Assembly: GCA_003132165.1 (NCBI GenBank)
Contig: PKWW01000033.1
Coordinates: 37,036 to 101,035 of the forward strand
Reading direction: 5' to 3'
DNA: 64,000 bases
Source: Acidimicrobiaceae bacterium
GTDB lineage: Bacteria > Actinomycetota > Acidimicrobiia > Acidimicrobiales > RAAP-2
Shown here: in pieces, positions 16,836-26,514 of the stretch
Numbering within the stretch: the stretch's first letter is position 1
How the letters are laid out: every line of letters starts with the position of its first letter
Notes under the pieces: generated by a model
Databases searched by the model: none
The model's input: only the letters and a program-made list of their open reading frames with translations
Told to the model about the DNA's origin: nothing
Position numbers and translations under genes: made by a program

Positions 16836-17258
16836 CTATTCGTCCTTCGCGCGTACGAACTCGACGACCTCAAGTCCTTCGCTGTCGCGCAGTGATTCGT
16901 GGTGGGCGACCTCGCCCTGCTCCCTTTCGATGAGTTCCTCGTCCTCGGCGACTTCGAGCTTCACCAGCAGATCGTCGGCGTGGGGCGACGAGCGAATCAA
17001 TTCGTCAAGCTTGAGTTGCAGCACCTTCTGTTGGCGGCCCTGCGTGTGCTGTATCACGAACAGCATCACCAGCGTGACGCCACCGACAATCGTCGCGAAT
17101 CCGGTCTGCCAACTCACGGGGAACCCCTCGATGCCGAGTATCACGCCAAAGACCATGAGCACCACGATGACAGCGGCTGCAGCCCCTGAGCGTGACGTCA
17201 CGTCGCCAATGAATTGAAGGATGCGGCTGATTCGCCTCTGAATTGCTGAGTGTTCCAT
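16836..17258 (-). CDS. Low-affinity iron permease-like small membrane protein
   Basis: A 140-residue protein with two membrane segments (about residues 28-46 and 53-71) followed by VIQHTQGRQQKVLQLKLDEL, the hallmark of the FET4-like/low-affinity iron permease family (usually I/VQNTQNRD then KLDEL). An acidic tail follows. The N terminus is set at ATG 17258 because the family begins near there. Iron transport has not been shown for short bacterial members. The gene appears monocistronic; 16667-16835 holds nothing recognisable. Confidence 0.78.
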   Translation of the reverse strand: MEHSAIQRRISRILQFIGDVTSRSGAAAAVIVVLMVFGVILGIEGFPVSWQTGFATIVGGVTLVMLFVIQHTQGRQQKVLQLKLDELIRSSPHADDLLVKLEVAEDEELIEREQGEVAHHESLRDSEGLEVVEFVRAKDE

Positions 17259-17655
17259 GCGTCTCGATTCGTGACGCGAACGAAGGCCAAATGATTCGTT
17301 CACTAGTTGATTGGTTGGCGCGCCTGCGGAGATTGCACAACCCACCCGCAGCGATGAAGCCGCGTACACATCCCATGGTACCGGTCACGGCCCATTCACG
17401 TTCAGACGGGGACCGAACAATTTGGTCGAAACCACGCGCAGGCGTGACGTGTGTCATCGGGCGCGAACACCGACGCCCGACTCCTCGGAGCCGCAGGGTG
17501 AGCATGTACCCTTTTAGTCAGGTTGCTAGTCACTGTTGACCGCGGTGAGGTGTCGAGATAGCCTATATATGACTAAATCCATCAGATTTGTGATTTAATG
17601 TTGACACGACAAAAGACGGCACTGGCCCGACACAAGGAATGAGAAGGAGCACATC
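17259..17655. other. Intergenic region upstream of metY
   Basis: A 397-bp non-coding stretch between divergent genes. It contains the metY promoter candidate near 17536-17564 and an A/T-rich segment at 17570-17600 with AAATC and GATTT half-sites. I looked for SAM-riboswitch-like stems before metY and found no convincing match. Confidence 0.45.
17536..17564 (+). promoter_or_regulatory. Candidate metY-metX promoter
   Basis: TTGACC (17536-17541), a 17-nt spacer and TAGCCT (17559-17564). Just downstream, AAATC/GATTT half-sites (about 17575-17598) could be an operator. The leader would be about 85 nt and ends with AAGGAG before the ATG. Confidence 0.5.
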
Positions 17656-18951
17656 ATGGCTGAATGGGGATTTGAGACCCGACAGATTCACGCGGGGGCG
17701 ACCGCCGATCCAACGACCGGCGCCCGAGCCATTCCCATCTACCAGACGTCGAGCTACGTGTTTCGCGACACGGCCCACGCCGCCGCATTGTTCGGGCTCT
17801 CGGAACTGGGCAACATCTACACGCGCATCATGAACCCCACGCAGAACGCCTTCGAGGAGCGCATCGCGTCCCTCGAGGGAGGCGTCGCGGCGCTCGCGGT
17901 GTCCTCGGGTTCGTCGGCTGAGACGATTGCGCTGCTCAACCTCGCCGAGAACGGCGGGCACATTGTCTCGTCCGCCTCGCTCTACGGTGGCACGTACAAC
18001 CTGTTTCACTACACGCTCCCGAAACTCGGCATCGAGACGACATTCGTCCAGGACCCCGACGACCTCGCCGAGTGGGCGGCCGCCATCCGGCCCAACACCA
18101 AAGCCTTCTACGCCGAGACCCTCGGCAACCCTAGGGGTGACGTGCTCAACTTCGAGGGCGTCTCGAGGGTCGCCCACGAGAACAAGATCCCTCTCGTCGT
18201 CGACAACACGCTCGCGACCCCGTACCTCACGCGTCCGTTCGAGCACGGCGCGGACGTTGTCGTGCACTCGGCGACCAAGTTCATTGGCGGCCACGGTACG
18301 TCGATCGGCGGAGTGATCGTCGACGGCGGGAAGTTCGACTACGAGGGCAGCGGACGGTTCCCGGGTTTCACCGAGCCCGACCCCAGTTACCACGGACTGG
18401 TCTTCGGTCAACTTCCCGAGCCGCTCTTCTCGGCGCGCTTCGTGCTGAAGGCCCGTCTGCAGTACCTGCGCGACATCGGCGCCGCCATTGCTCCGCTGAA
18501 CTCGTTCCTCTTCCTTCAGGGTCTCGAGACACTGAGTCTTCGGATGGAGCGTCACGTTTCGAACGCCACCACGGTTGCGAACTGGCTCGAAGCACGTGGC
18601 GACGTCGCCTGGGTGAACTACTCGGGCCTCGAGTCGAGCCCGTGGCACAACCTTCAGCTCCAGTACCTGCCCAAGGGCGGCGGGGCGATTGTGGCCTTTG
18701 GGATCGATGGCGGCGCCGAAGCTGGAAAGAGGTTCATCGAGGGACTCGAATTGTTCAGCCACCTCGCGAACGTCGGTGACGCCAAGAGTCTCGCCATCCA
18801 CCCCGGATCGACCACCCACTCGCAGTTGACCGAGGCTGAGCAGCGTTCGACGGGCGTCAGCCCCGATCTCATTCGCCTGTCGATCGGTATCGAGTCGATC
18901 GAGGACATCCTCGCCGACCTCGAGAATGGTTTCCGAGCCGCGAAGGGATGA
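17656..18951 (+). CDS. metY: O-acetylhomoserine sulfhydrylase
   Basis: A 431-residue PLP enzyme (Cys/Met metabolism family) that makes homocysteine from O-acetylhomoserine and sulfide. The length suits the sulfhydrylase (MetY/Met17) branch rather than the ~390-residue MetB branch. The PLP lysine is in HSATKFIGGHG (Lys208), the ring-stacking Tyr in SLYGGTYN, and the Asp in VVDNT (Asp183). AAGGAG lies before the ATG. The stop overlaps metX (ATGA), whose product provides the substrate, so this is a direct-sulfhydrylation methionine operon. Confidence 0.95.
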   Translation: MAEWGFETRQIHAGATADPTTGARAIPIYQTSSYVFRDTAHAAALFGLSELGNIYTRIMNPTQNAFEERIASLEGGVAALAVSSGSSAETIALLNLAENGGHIVSSASLYGGTYNLFHYTLPKLGIETTFVQDPDDLAEWAAAIRPNTKAFYAETLGNPRGDVLNFEGVSRVAHENKIPLVVDNTLATPYLTRPFEHGADVVVHSATKFIGGHGTSIGGVIVDGGKFDYEGSGRFPGFTEPDPSYHGLVFGQLPEPLFSARFVLKARLQYLRDIGAAIAPLNSFLFLQGLETLSLRMERHVSNATTVANWLEARGDVAWVNYSGLESSPWHNLQLQYLPKGGGAIVAFGIDGGAEAGKRFIEGLELFSHLANVGDAKSLAIHPGSTTHSQLTEAEQRSTGVSPDLIRLSIGIESIEDILADLENGFRAAKG

Positions 18952-20078
18952 CCACGAGGACACCTGGGTACTGGCTGGCGGGCGACGATCCCGGCGAGCG
19001 CAAGTTCGCCACATTTCGAGGTGAGGCCGGCGACGGCTTCACCTTCGAGAGCGGGGATCGTCTCGCGTCGGTGACCGTCGCCTACGAGACGTGGGGGACA
19101 CTCGACTCGGAGAAGTCCAATGCCGTACTGGTGCTGCACGCGCTCACCGGTGATTCGCACGCGGCGGGGCTCGCGAGCGCGAGTCATCCGACGCCGGGTT
19201 GGTGGAGTGGGCTCGTCGGGCCCGGTCTCGCTATCGACACCGACGAGTACTTCGTTGTCTGCCCGAATGTTCTCGGTGGCGCCCAGGGCACGACTGGGCC
19301 ATCGTCGCTCGACGAGGATGGCGAGCACTATGGATCCAGGTTTCCCGTCATCACGATCCGTGACCAGGTCGACGTCGAGGTGGCCCTTGCCGATTATCTC
19401 GGCATTGACGCCTGGCGCACAGTTGTCGGTGGATCAATGGGTGGCATGCGGGCACTCGAATGGATCGTGGGCTTCCCCGAGAGGACTGAGAAGGCCGTCG
19501 TCCTCGCCGTGGGGGCCGCGTCCTCGGCCGACCAGATCGCACTGAGCTCGCTGCAGGTGCGCGCCATCAAGGCTGATCGTCACTACGAGGGCGGCGACTA
19601 CTACGGGAGCGGACACGCTCCCTTCGAGGGTCTCGCCATCGCGCGCGGACTCGGGCACTTCACCTACCGCACCGCTGACGAGTTCGAGACCCGTTTTGGA
19701 CGCGACGTACAGGGAGACGAGGATGTGCTGGGCGACGGCCGGTACGCGATCGAGTCCTATCTCGGTTACCACGGTGAGAAGCTTGCGTTGCGTTTTGATC
19801 CCAATAGCTATGTCGTTCTGTCCGAAGCCATGAACCACCACGACATCGGAAGGGGCCGCGGTGGCGTCGCTGCGGCGCTCGGTCGAGTGCTGAGTGAGGT
19901 GACCGTCATCGGTATCGACTCCGACCGTCTGTACCCGCTCAAGCTCCAAGAGGAGATCGTGAAGTTCACGCCGCACGCCAAGCCGCTCTTCGTGGTGTCC
20001 TCGGCCGCGGGGCACGACGGATTCCTTCTCGAGAGTGATCAAATCGGAAGAATCATCGCCACGTCGCTTCGCGGCTGA
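18948..20078 (+). CDS. metX: Homoserine O-acetyltransferase
   Basis: A 376-residue alpha/beta-hydrolase-fold transferase that acetylates homoserine with acetyl-CoA. The nucleophile is Ser163 in GGSMGGM, the acid Asp lies in VIGIDSDRLYP, and the catalytic His is in AAGHDGFL near the C terminus. The N-terminal AYETWGTL and HALTGDSHAAG segments are typical. It is co-translated with metY. MetA-type succinyltransferases have a different fold and are excluded. Confidence 0.95.
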   Translation: MTTRTPGYWLAGDDPGERKFATFRGEAGDGFTFESGDRLASVTVAYETWGTLDSEKSNAVLVLHALTGDSHAAGLASASHPTPGWWSGLVGPGLAIDTDEYFVVCPNVLGGAQGTTGPSSLDEDGEHYGSRFPVITIRDQVDVEVALADYLGIDAWRTVVGGSMGGMRALEWIVGFPERTEKAVVLAVGAASSADQIALSSLQVRAIKADRHYEGGDYYGSGHAPFEGLAIARGLGHFTYRTADEFETRFGRDVQGDEDVLGDGRYAIESYLGYHGEKLALRFDPNSYVVLSEAMNHHDIGRGRGGVAAALGRVLSEVTVIGIDSDRLYPLKLQEEIVKFTPHAKPLFVVSSAAGHDGFLLESDQIGRIIATSLRG

Positions 20079-20094
20079 ATTTCGCGTCGCTCAG

Positions 20095-22266
20095 TCAATC
20101 GACCGACGCCGTCAGCAGTCCCGAGAGGTGGTTCGCGGTGTTGATCGCGTTGACCAGTTCGTCAAGATGAGCAGCGACGGTAGTGGGCGCGTCGCGCTCG
20201 GCGAGCATCTTCTCCACCATCTTGTAGGGCGGACGCAGGTCGTCGACCTCACTGTGTGGGGTCGATACGAACCAGTGCGAGAGCCGCTCGAGCGACTGAA
20301 GGCTTCGATCGAACAAGGCGTCCAGTTCGCCAAAGGCCTCCACGGTGACGCCACGTTCGGCTTCGATCCGCATGGCGTGGATCGCTCGAAGGATCCGCAT
20401 GGTGACGCTCATCAACCCTCGACCCTCGGAGGGATCGATCCTGGTCGCGGCGGGCTCTTCAATGGATCGCCCGACGGCGGCTTCGGCCTTAGCCCAAGCG
20501 AGGCGCACCTTCTTCGAACAGTCGGCCACGCGCTGCGTGGCGACCGCTCTGCGACTCACGAGGCCCGAGACGACGTCGAGGTAGTCGTGAAGAGCGGCGA
20601 AGAGTTGGCTCTGCGCCTCACTGACTCCGGCGCGCGGTGAGGTGGGCCAGACCAGGTACGCCACGACCGCGATGAAGCCACCGAGCGAGATGTCAAGGAG
20701 TCGGTCGAGTGCGGTGCCGATCGTGTCAGTCGTCGACGTGGAGAGCAGGATGAGCACCATGGCGGTGATGAAGCCAATGGCGACGGGAAAGCTCGCCGCC
20801 CACGTCGAATACGCGATCCACGCGATGATTGCGACCATGATCGTCGTCGCAGCCGGGCCCGGATGGAGTTCGCTGACGAGCACCGCCGCTACTGATGCTC
20901 CGATCAAGGTGCCAATCAGTCGGCCGAGCCCACGCTTCACGAGTGTGCTGTAATCGGGCTTCAATATGACCGCCACCGCGAACGGGAGCCAGTAACTTCG
21001 CGGCAGCCCGAGGGCCGAGCCGATGAGGAACGAGAGCGGCACTGCAACGGCCAACCGTATCGCGTGGCGAAAGGCTGACGAGTCCGTTCGCAGGTTCCCT
21101 CGGATCGTGGACACGTCGATGCGGAACTGTCCGAAGTCAGGACCCTTGGGCGAAGGGATACTGGGTCGCCAGACGTGGCGGTCGTTGTCCTCGCGAAGAT
21201 GATCGATGAGGCCTCCCGCGGAGCGTAATTGACCGTTGATGGCGTTGAGGTGCGACACGCACTGGCTGGCGATCACGTCATCGGTGGAGCCACCCGTGCC
21301 GTAGTCGTCCTGCAACGGTGCGAGCAGAGTACGCAGGTGCTGTACGGCGCCGCGCCAGCCAGACGAAGTGGACGACCGGCGTAACGTTCCCGCGATCTCG
21401 TTGCACGTCAGCGTAACGGCGCGCAGGCACGCCTCAATTTCGGGATAGCGGAGGGTTGCTCCATCGGCGTTCAGGCGCACGCGCAGTCCCGCAATTGTGG
21501 TGAGCTCCAGGCGGATCCGCCGGGCCTGGTCGAGTATCGCTCGAAGATCCTGCACGTCGGTTCGACTGAAGAGTGCCGGCGAGGAGAGGGCAACGTCGGC
21601 GGCGTCGAGCGCCGAGAGCAGGTCGGTCGCCGGACGTGACGCATCAGACTCGGAGAGTTCAGCGACGGCTTCGTACGCACTGGCCAGGCGAATGCGCTGG
21701 AAGCGAAGACTCGGGGGCAGGCGAAGTATCACGAGTGCGCTCACCTCGAACAGCGCGCCGACGATGACGGACAGGCTGAGGTGTACGGCCACGAGCGGCG
21801 AGCCCGCGAAGCGCCCCAGTACGACGTACGCGATGATCGCCTGGGATCCTACGGTTGCCTGCGTTTGGCCAAAGACAACGAGCATCCCCGCGGCGAAGCA
21901 CCACGGCACCATGATCGCCAGGTGGAGCCAGGGCCAGGGGCCGGTAATCGTGCCGACGAAGACGGCCAGACCCATGGTGAGCACATCAAGGAGCGCGAGA
22001 CGCAGTGACAATCGTGGAGCCCCGACGAGCGAGACGACTGCAATCAAATTGGCACCGATTGCCATGGCGATGGCGGTCTGGGGCGTGCTGAAGGTGAGAC
22101 CGAGAATGAAGACCACGATCAACGGAAGGGCCGTTATGGCCCCAGCGATCGGCGTCACCTGTGAGAAATCAACCCTGAGATGGTCGGCCAGCGATGAATG
22201 TCGCCGGAGTACCGAGAAGGCGCCGTTTGATTCGGTGGAGGGAGGCGAAGTCTCGCTCTCGGTCAC
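20095..22266 (-). CDS. FUSC-family inner-membrane protein
   Basis: A 723-residue polytopic protein with two membrane bundles (about residues 40-190 and 405-545), each followed by a large cytoplasmic helical domain. The duplicated layout and the segment LGLPRSYWLPFAVAVILKPDYSTLVKRGLGRLIGTLIG are characteristic of the FUSC (fusaric-acid resistance / aromatic acid exporter) family. An efflux role is inferred from the family. The start is GTG 22266. It converges on metX with a 16-bp gap and no visible terminator. Confidence 0.85.
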   Translation of the reverse strand: MTESETSPPSTESNGAFSVLRRHSSLADHLRVDFSQVTPIAGAITALPLIVVFILGLTFSTPQTAIAMAIGANLIAVVSLVGAPRLSLRLALLDVLTMGLAVFVGTITGPWPWLHLAIMVPWCFAAGMLVVFGQTQATVGSQAIIAYVVLGRFAGSPLVAVHLSLSVIVGALFEVSALVILRLPPSLRFQRIRLASAYEAVAELSESDASRPATDLLSALDAADVALSSPALFSRTDVQDLRAILDQARRIRLELTTIAGLRVRLNADGATLRYPEIEACLRAVTLTCNEIAGTLRRSSTSSGWRGAVQHLRTLLAPLQDDYGTGGSTDDVIASQCVSHLNAINGQLRSAGGLIDHLREDNDRHVWRPSIPSPKGPDFGQFRIDVSTIRGNLRTDSSAFRHAIRLAVAVPLSFLIGSALGLPRSYWLPFAVAVILKPDYSTLVKRGLGRLIGTLIGASVAAVLVSELHPGPAATTIMVAIIAWIAYSTWAASFPVAIGFITAMVLILLSTSTTDTIGTALDRLLDISLGGFIAVVAYLVWPTSPRAGVSEAQSQLFAALHDYLDVVSGLVSRRAVATQRVADCSKKVRLAWAKAEAAVGRSIEEPAATRIDPSEGRGLMSVTMRILRAIHAMRIEAERGVTVEAFGELDALFDRSLQSLERLSHWFVSTPHSEVDDLRPPYKMVEKMLAERDAPTTVAAHLDELVNAINTANHLSGLLTASVD

Positions 22267-22380
22267 CTGTTGTCTCGCTTCACGATCGCAACCTTACCTA
22301 TCAAGAAACAGCCAACGAGCGTTCGCACGAGTCCTGAGTACTGGACTCACTGAAGGACCGAGGACGGGCGAGGAGCGTTC

Positions 22381-22431
22381 GCAGTAAACAAGAAACCCCC
22401 GCCCGAGTGGCGGGGGTTTCTTGTTTACTGC
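22381..22431 (-). terminator. Strong terminator of the branched-chain ABC operon
   Basis: A perfect inverted repeat with 23-bp arms (22381-22403 and 22409-22431) and a 5-nt loop, ending 6 bp from the stop of the binding-protein gene. The core of each arm is GC-rich (CCCCCGCC) with A/T-rich flanks, so it can act in both directions. It separates the importer operon from the FUSC gene. Confidence 0.88.
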
Positions 22432-22437
22432 CTGAAG

Positions 22438-23793
22438 CTACTTAAGCCAACTCGGGATGGGCGTGATGTCCATCTTGGTGGCCACCGTAATCGGCGAAGC
22501 CTTCGTGTTGGTGGTCGAGTAGATGTTGTGACCAACAAGGGTCGCTGTGGTCGGAGCCGCAGTGCCATTAGCCGCAATCTTGACAATAAGGCCGCCGAGC
22601 AGGCCCTGGTGGTTGTTCTTTGAGAACTTCAACGGCACGATCGCCGGGGTGTTCAGCGTCATTGATTCCATCGTCTTGACGAAGCCCGCACGGGTGACGT
22701 TCCTACCCTCGGCCTTCAAAGCCTCAGCGAATCCAACCGCGTACCCAGCACCGTAGAGTTCGTTGCCGGTGATCACCGATGAAGCGGTGAACGTCGGGAA
22801 GTCGGCCTTGTCGGCGAGGAGCACCTTGCGTACCCATGGGATCCACGGGTCGGCCTTGTCGGTGACCGCGGGGAAGTAGTCCAGCGAGAGGGCGCCAGCC
22901 TCGAGTGGGGTGGCCACCGAAGTCGGGTCCGAACCAACAGAGGAGATAATCCACTGGGGCGAGTAACTAAGAGCGTGCGCGACTTCGAGTATTCCGGTGG
23001 TGAAGCCGGGAACCGAGTCGAGTACGACTACCTGAGCACCGTTGGTCTTCAACGTGAGAACGTCTTGCTGGAGGTCACTGGAGGAGCCGGTGATTGCGTC
23101 AGCAGTGCTGTAACCCAAGTGGTTGGCCGATGAGATTGAGAGACCGCCATCGGTTAGACCGAGGTAGCCGTTCGCACCGAAGTCATCGTTCTGGCCAATG
23201 AAGCCAATTGTCTTCCCAGCAAAGTTTGCCTTGATGTAGCGCGCAAAGATCTTTCCTTCAGCGACGTAACTGGTCTGAAAACCGAACAGATTGGGGTACG
23301 CGGACGGCTGGTCCCAGTCGGCCGAACCTGAGTTCACGAAGAGCTGCGGCACTCCGTTCGACTTCAAGTAGCTGCGCACGCTGTCCTGTCCGGCAGTGCC
23401 GAGAGCTCCGACCGTTGCAAAGACGTGGTCCTGAGCGACCAGCACCTGGGTCTGACTCAACGTTGTCGTACTGGCACCGGCCGTACACTTTGCATCAACC
23501 GCTGCGATGTTGTAGCAGTCGTCAAGGCGGTCGTATTTGATCGTACGTCCATTGATACCACCATGCTTATTGATATAGGTGAAGACGGCGTTCGCTGCTG
23601 CCGATACTGGTGCGTACGAGGCCGCGATCCCCGAAAATGGGACTGTTGCACCAATGGTGATCGTCTTTGCGGTCACGCCTGGTGTTGCGGTTGCTGCATT
23701 CGCGTTACCTGCGAGTAACCCCGTCGACACCATGCCGAGAGAGAGGGCCACCGCCGATACGAGTGTGGTTGCTCGCTTTGCTTTTCTAATCAT
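22438..23793 (-). CDS. Branched-chain amino acid-type ABC substrate-binding protein
   Basis: A 451-residue extracellular type-I periplasmic-binding-fold protein. It has a clear signal peptide (basic N terminus, hydrophobic core, cleavage near GNANA), then ITIGATVPFSGIAASYAPV and a GGINGRTIKYDRLDDCYN segment typical of the LivJ/amide-urea group. It lacks a lipobox cysteine. It is last in the operon, 71 bp after livM, with a perfect AGGAGG ribosome-binding site, probably giving high expression. A CCTAA/TTAGG pair brackets that site. The ligand is undetermined. Confidence 0.92.
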   Translation of the reverse strand: MIRKAKRATTLVSAVALSLGMVSTGLLAGNANAATATPGVTAKTITIGATVPFSGIAASYAPVSAAANAVFTYINKHGGINGRTIKYDRLDDCYNIAAVDAKCTAGASTTTLSQTQVLVAQDHVFATVGALGTAGQDSVRSYLKSNGVPQLFVNSGSADWDQPSAYPNLFGFQTSYVAEGKIFARYIKANFAGKTIGFIGQNDDFGANGYLGLTDGGLSISSANHLGYSTADAITGSSSDLQQDVLTLKTNGAQVVVLDSVPGFTTGILEVAHALSYSPQWIISSVGSDPTSVATPLEAGALSLDYFPAVTDKADPWIPWVRKVLLADKADFPTFTASSVITGNELYGAGYAVGFAEALKAEGRNVTRAGFVKTMESMTLNTPAIVPLKFSKNNHQGLLGGLIVKIAANGTAAPTTATLVGHNIYSTTNTKASPITVATKMDITPIPSWLK

Positions 23794-23864
23794 TAAAAAA
23801 CCTCCTAATTGGTCTTAGGGGGGAACATTACACACATTTTCGCCACACTCTTGTTACGTTCGCC

Positions 23865-24911
23865 TTACTTTCGTAGTTTGACCAATCGTCCCAGTCGGGG
23901 GCTGAGCCCGGCGATGCCGCGGGGAGCGAAAATCATGGTGAGAATCAATAAAACACCGAAGATTATGCCCTGCATATTCGAGCCGAGGTTGGATGTCGGG
24001 TTGACTCCCGTCAGCGCATTGATATGTGTGATCAAATTCGGACTGAAAGCGTAGATAATTCCTCCGATTACAGCGCCGCTCAAAGTTCCAATACCTCCCA
24101 GAACCATCAGCGTAAGCAGCGTGATCGACAATGTGACCGGAAACGTCTGGGGATTGACGGTGGTATTGATGACCGTGTACAGCGCTCCACCCAGGCCGGC
24201 GAACGATGCAGCGACGACGAACGCCATTGTGCGGGTACGAGAAAGACTGATGCCCATGAGTTCAGCGGCGACGTCATTGTCGCGTACGAGGCGCATTGCG
24301 CGTCCAGTCCGGCTGTGAAAGAGGTTGGCCATGATGAAGAATGTGAGACCGGCGATGAGGACCGCTAGGTCGGCAGTCCACTGAGCATTGGCATTGATGG
24401 TTGCATTCTGACCACTGAAAAGGTGCAAGAACCAGGACGGAGTCACCAAACTGCTAAGAAAAAGTCCGCCACTGCCGCCGGTCACCGAGGTGAAGTTCTG
24501 AGCGAGTGGGGTAATCGCCGCTGCGAAAGCCAGCGTCATTCCCGCGAGGTATGGTCCGCGTAATCGTGTTGAAGGGAGCCCGACGATGAGTCCGCTGATG
24601 GCGCCGGCAACGGTCGCCAAGACGAATGTGAAGACTAGTGGTGTCGTCGTGTGGTGCGATGCCCAAATACCTGCCGCGTAGGCGCCTACCGCCATGAAGC
24701 CTGAATTACCGAGTGAAATCTGGCCACTCCAGCCAATCAACCAGCTAAGTCCGAGGATCACAATCGTGATTGCGGCACCGCCAGCGAGCTGTGAATCGGC
24801 GACGGGCGGAAGTACGAAGGTGATGGCGAGCGCCAGCGCGGTGAGCAGTACCACCGTGAGTAGTCGCGAGGACGTGGTCTCCTGGCTGCGAACGAATTTC
24901 AGCCGATTCAC
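23865..24911 (-). CDS. livM: Branched-chain amino acid ABC permease LivM
   Basis: A 348-residue permease with about nine or ten membrane segments. The conserved LSWLIGWSGQISLGNSGFMAVGAY and GLPSTRLRGPYLAG segments and the cytoplasmic coupling loop (RDNDVAAELMGISLSRTR) are those of LivM. The start is GTG 24911, which shares one base with the livH stop (TAGTG) and has GGGAGGAGG upstream. It works with LivH, LivF and LivG as the membrane heterodimer of the importer. Confidence 0.92.
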   Translation of the reverse strand: MNRLKFVRSQETTSSRLLTVVLLTALALAITFVLPPVADSQLAGGAAITIVILGLSWLIGWSGQISLGNSGFMAVGAYAAGIWASHHTTTPLVFTFVLATVAGAISGLIVGLPSTRLRGPYLAGMTLAFAAAITPLAQNFTSVTGGSGGLFLSSLVTPSWFLHLFSGQNATINANAQWTADLAVLIAGLTFFIMANLFHSRTGRAMRLVRDNDVAAELMGISLSRTRTMAFVVAASFAGLGGALYTVINTTVNPQTFPVTLSITLLTLMVLGGIGTLSGAVIGGIIYAFSPNLITHINALTGVNPTSNLGSNMQGIIFGVLLILTMIFAPRGIAGLSPRLGRLVKLRK

Positions 24912-25807
24912 TAGACCCTCCTCCCGACCTTCTTGGTGAAGATGCCCTGGGGCCGGATCATGAGAGCGATCACGAGGATGATGATTCCGCCAAGGGGCGC
25001 AACATTGGGCGACCAATAGGCGAGGATGAACTGTTCAGCGAGGCCAATCAATAGACCGCCCGCTATTGCCCCAATGGGTGACTCGAGTCCCCCTACTGCC
25101 GCGGCAATGAAGCCAGCCACGAAAATTCCATTCATATCAGTTGGGAAAAGTCCAAAATTACCTGAGGCGATAATGACCGCAGCAATCGCCCCTACGCCAG
25201 CGGACAGCATCCAGCCAATCGTCAACATTCGATTCACCCGTACGCCCAAAAGCCGTGCTACTTCGGGCGCCAAAGCAGATGCTCGAAGCTGCAGACCAAG
25301 TTTCGTGAATCGGAAGAGTGCGGCGACGAGCAACATAATCGTGACGGCCAGAACTATCTGGAAGATATTGAAAGGTGAGAGGAGGATTATCTTGTCGTTT
25401 GACAAGTAATAGACCTGAGAAAATGGCTCCGTGACATTACGCGTAGTTCCGGTCCAGATTGCTGTAGTCACCGCTTCAATCACACCGAGAAAGCCAACCA
25501 TGACCACGATCGGGTTGATTTCGGACTTTCCGTAAAGGGGTCGTATGAGGACCCGCTCGGTCAGACCGCCGAGAATCATTCCGACCACCACCGAAATCAG
25601 CACGCACCACCAGTAATTGATGCCTCGGTCGAGTTCGGTCATGCCGATATACGTCGCGAACATCGCCATCGCGCCCTGGGCGAAGTTCAAGATGTGCGTG
25701 GACTGCCAGATGATAACGAGACTGAGGGCCACCAGCGCGTAGATCACGCCCTGGGAGAGACCACCGAAGATGTTGTGCATGAACGATGAAGTTAGGAACG
25801 AGCTCAT
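24911..25807 (-). CDS. livH: Branched-chain amino acid ABC permease LivH
   Basis: A 298-residue permease with about eight membrane segments. The N-terminal GGLSQGVIYALVALSLVIIW and ILNFAQGAMAMFATYIG segments and the late LESPIGAIAGGLLIGLAE are LivH hallmarks. It overlaps livF (ATGA) upstream and livM downstream, consistent with strict co-translation. Confidence 0.93.
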   Translation of the reverse strand: MSSFLTSSFMHNIFGGLSQGVIYALVALSLVIIWQSTHILNFAQGAMAMFATYIGMTELDRGINYWWCVLISVVVGMILGGLTERVLIRPLYGKSEINPIVVMVGFLGVIEAVTTAIWTGTTRNVTEPFSQVYYLSNDKIILLSPFNIFQIVLAVTIMLLVAALFRFTKLGLQLRASALAPEVARLLGVRVNRMLTIGWMLSAGVGAIAAVIIASGNFGLFPTDMNGIFVAGFIAAAVGGLESPIGAIAGGLLIGLAEQFILAYWSPNVAPLGGIIILVIALMIRPQGIFTKKVGRRV

Positions 25808-26514
25808 TGTTCGACCAATCCCAGGTAGTAACGACGAAGATCTTCATCGTCGGCCACGGTCTTTGCGTCGCCGCTCGCGACTACCGATCCCAGATGCAGC
25901 ACGACGGCATTGTGCGCGATGCGCAGCGCGCTCTTGGCGTTCTGCTCGACGAGGATGACGGTGAGGTTCTTCGACTCGCACAATTGGCGGATTGATTTCA
26001 TGAGTTCGGCAGTCACCAGGGGGGCCAAGCCGAGTGACGGCTCGTCGAGCAGCAACACGCGGGGCTGGGAGATGAGTGCCCGGGCCATGGCAAGCATTTG
26101 ACGTTCGCCGCCCGAGAGTGTCGCGCAGTGCATCTTGCGTCGATCACCCAACACCGGGAATTGGGCGTATTGGGCCTCTAATCCTTCGGACATGTTGACC
26201 TTGCTCGCGAGTGCGCCGAGGCGAAGATTCTCCTCGACCGTGAGTTCTTCGATGACGCCGCGACCTTCGGGAACGTGCGCGACACCCATTCGAGCGATGT
26301 TCTCAGCGGGTGTGCGCAAAAGAGAGGTGTCACCCAGGAGGATATTTCCGCTCTGGGGTGCGACCAGGCCGGAGATCGTCCGCAGCAACGTCGTCTTGCC
26401 CGCACCGTTGGCGCCCAGTACTGCGGTGATCAGCCCCGGCGTCGCCTCGAGGCTGACGTCTTGTAGCGCCTTCACCGCGCCGTAGCTGACGGAAAGATGT
26501 TCGACGCGAATCAT
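25804..26514 (-). CDS. livF: Branched-chain amino acid ABC ATPase LivF
   Basis: A 236-residue ATPase. Walker A is GANGAGKTT (about residues 34-42), the signature is LSGGERQMLAMARAL, Walker B is VLLLDEPSLGLAP, and the switch His has become Gln-Asn (VEQNAKSAL), as is usual in LivF. It forms the nucleotide-binding pair with LivG. The start overlaps the livG stop (ATGA). Confidence 0.93.
   Translation of the reverse strand: MIRVEHLSVSYGAVKALQDVSLEATPGLITAVLGANGAGKTTLLRTISGLVAPQSGNILLGDTSLLRTPAENIARMGVAHVPEGRGVIEELTVEENLRLGALASKVNMSEGLEAQYAQFPVLGDRRKMHCATLSGGERQMLAMARALISQPRVLLLDEPSLGLAPLVTAELMKSIRQLCESKNLTVILVEQNAKSALRIAHNAVVLHLGSVVASGDAKTVADDEDLRRYYLGLVEQ

Noticed and set aside
17490-17655. SAM riboswitch upstream of metY
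   Set aside because: No conserved stem-core pattern of SAM-I, SAM-II or SAM-IV was visible; a short promoter plus operator explains the region better.
17563-19014. 483-codon open frame on the minus strand opposite metY
   Set aside because: It is the antisense of a well-supported PLP enzyme; long antisense frames are common in high-GC coding DNA. The product is low-complexity Arg/Glu/Val-rich.
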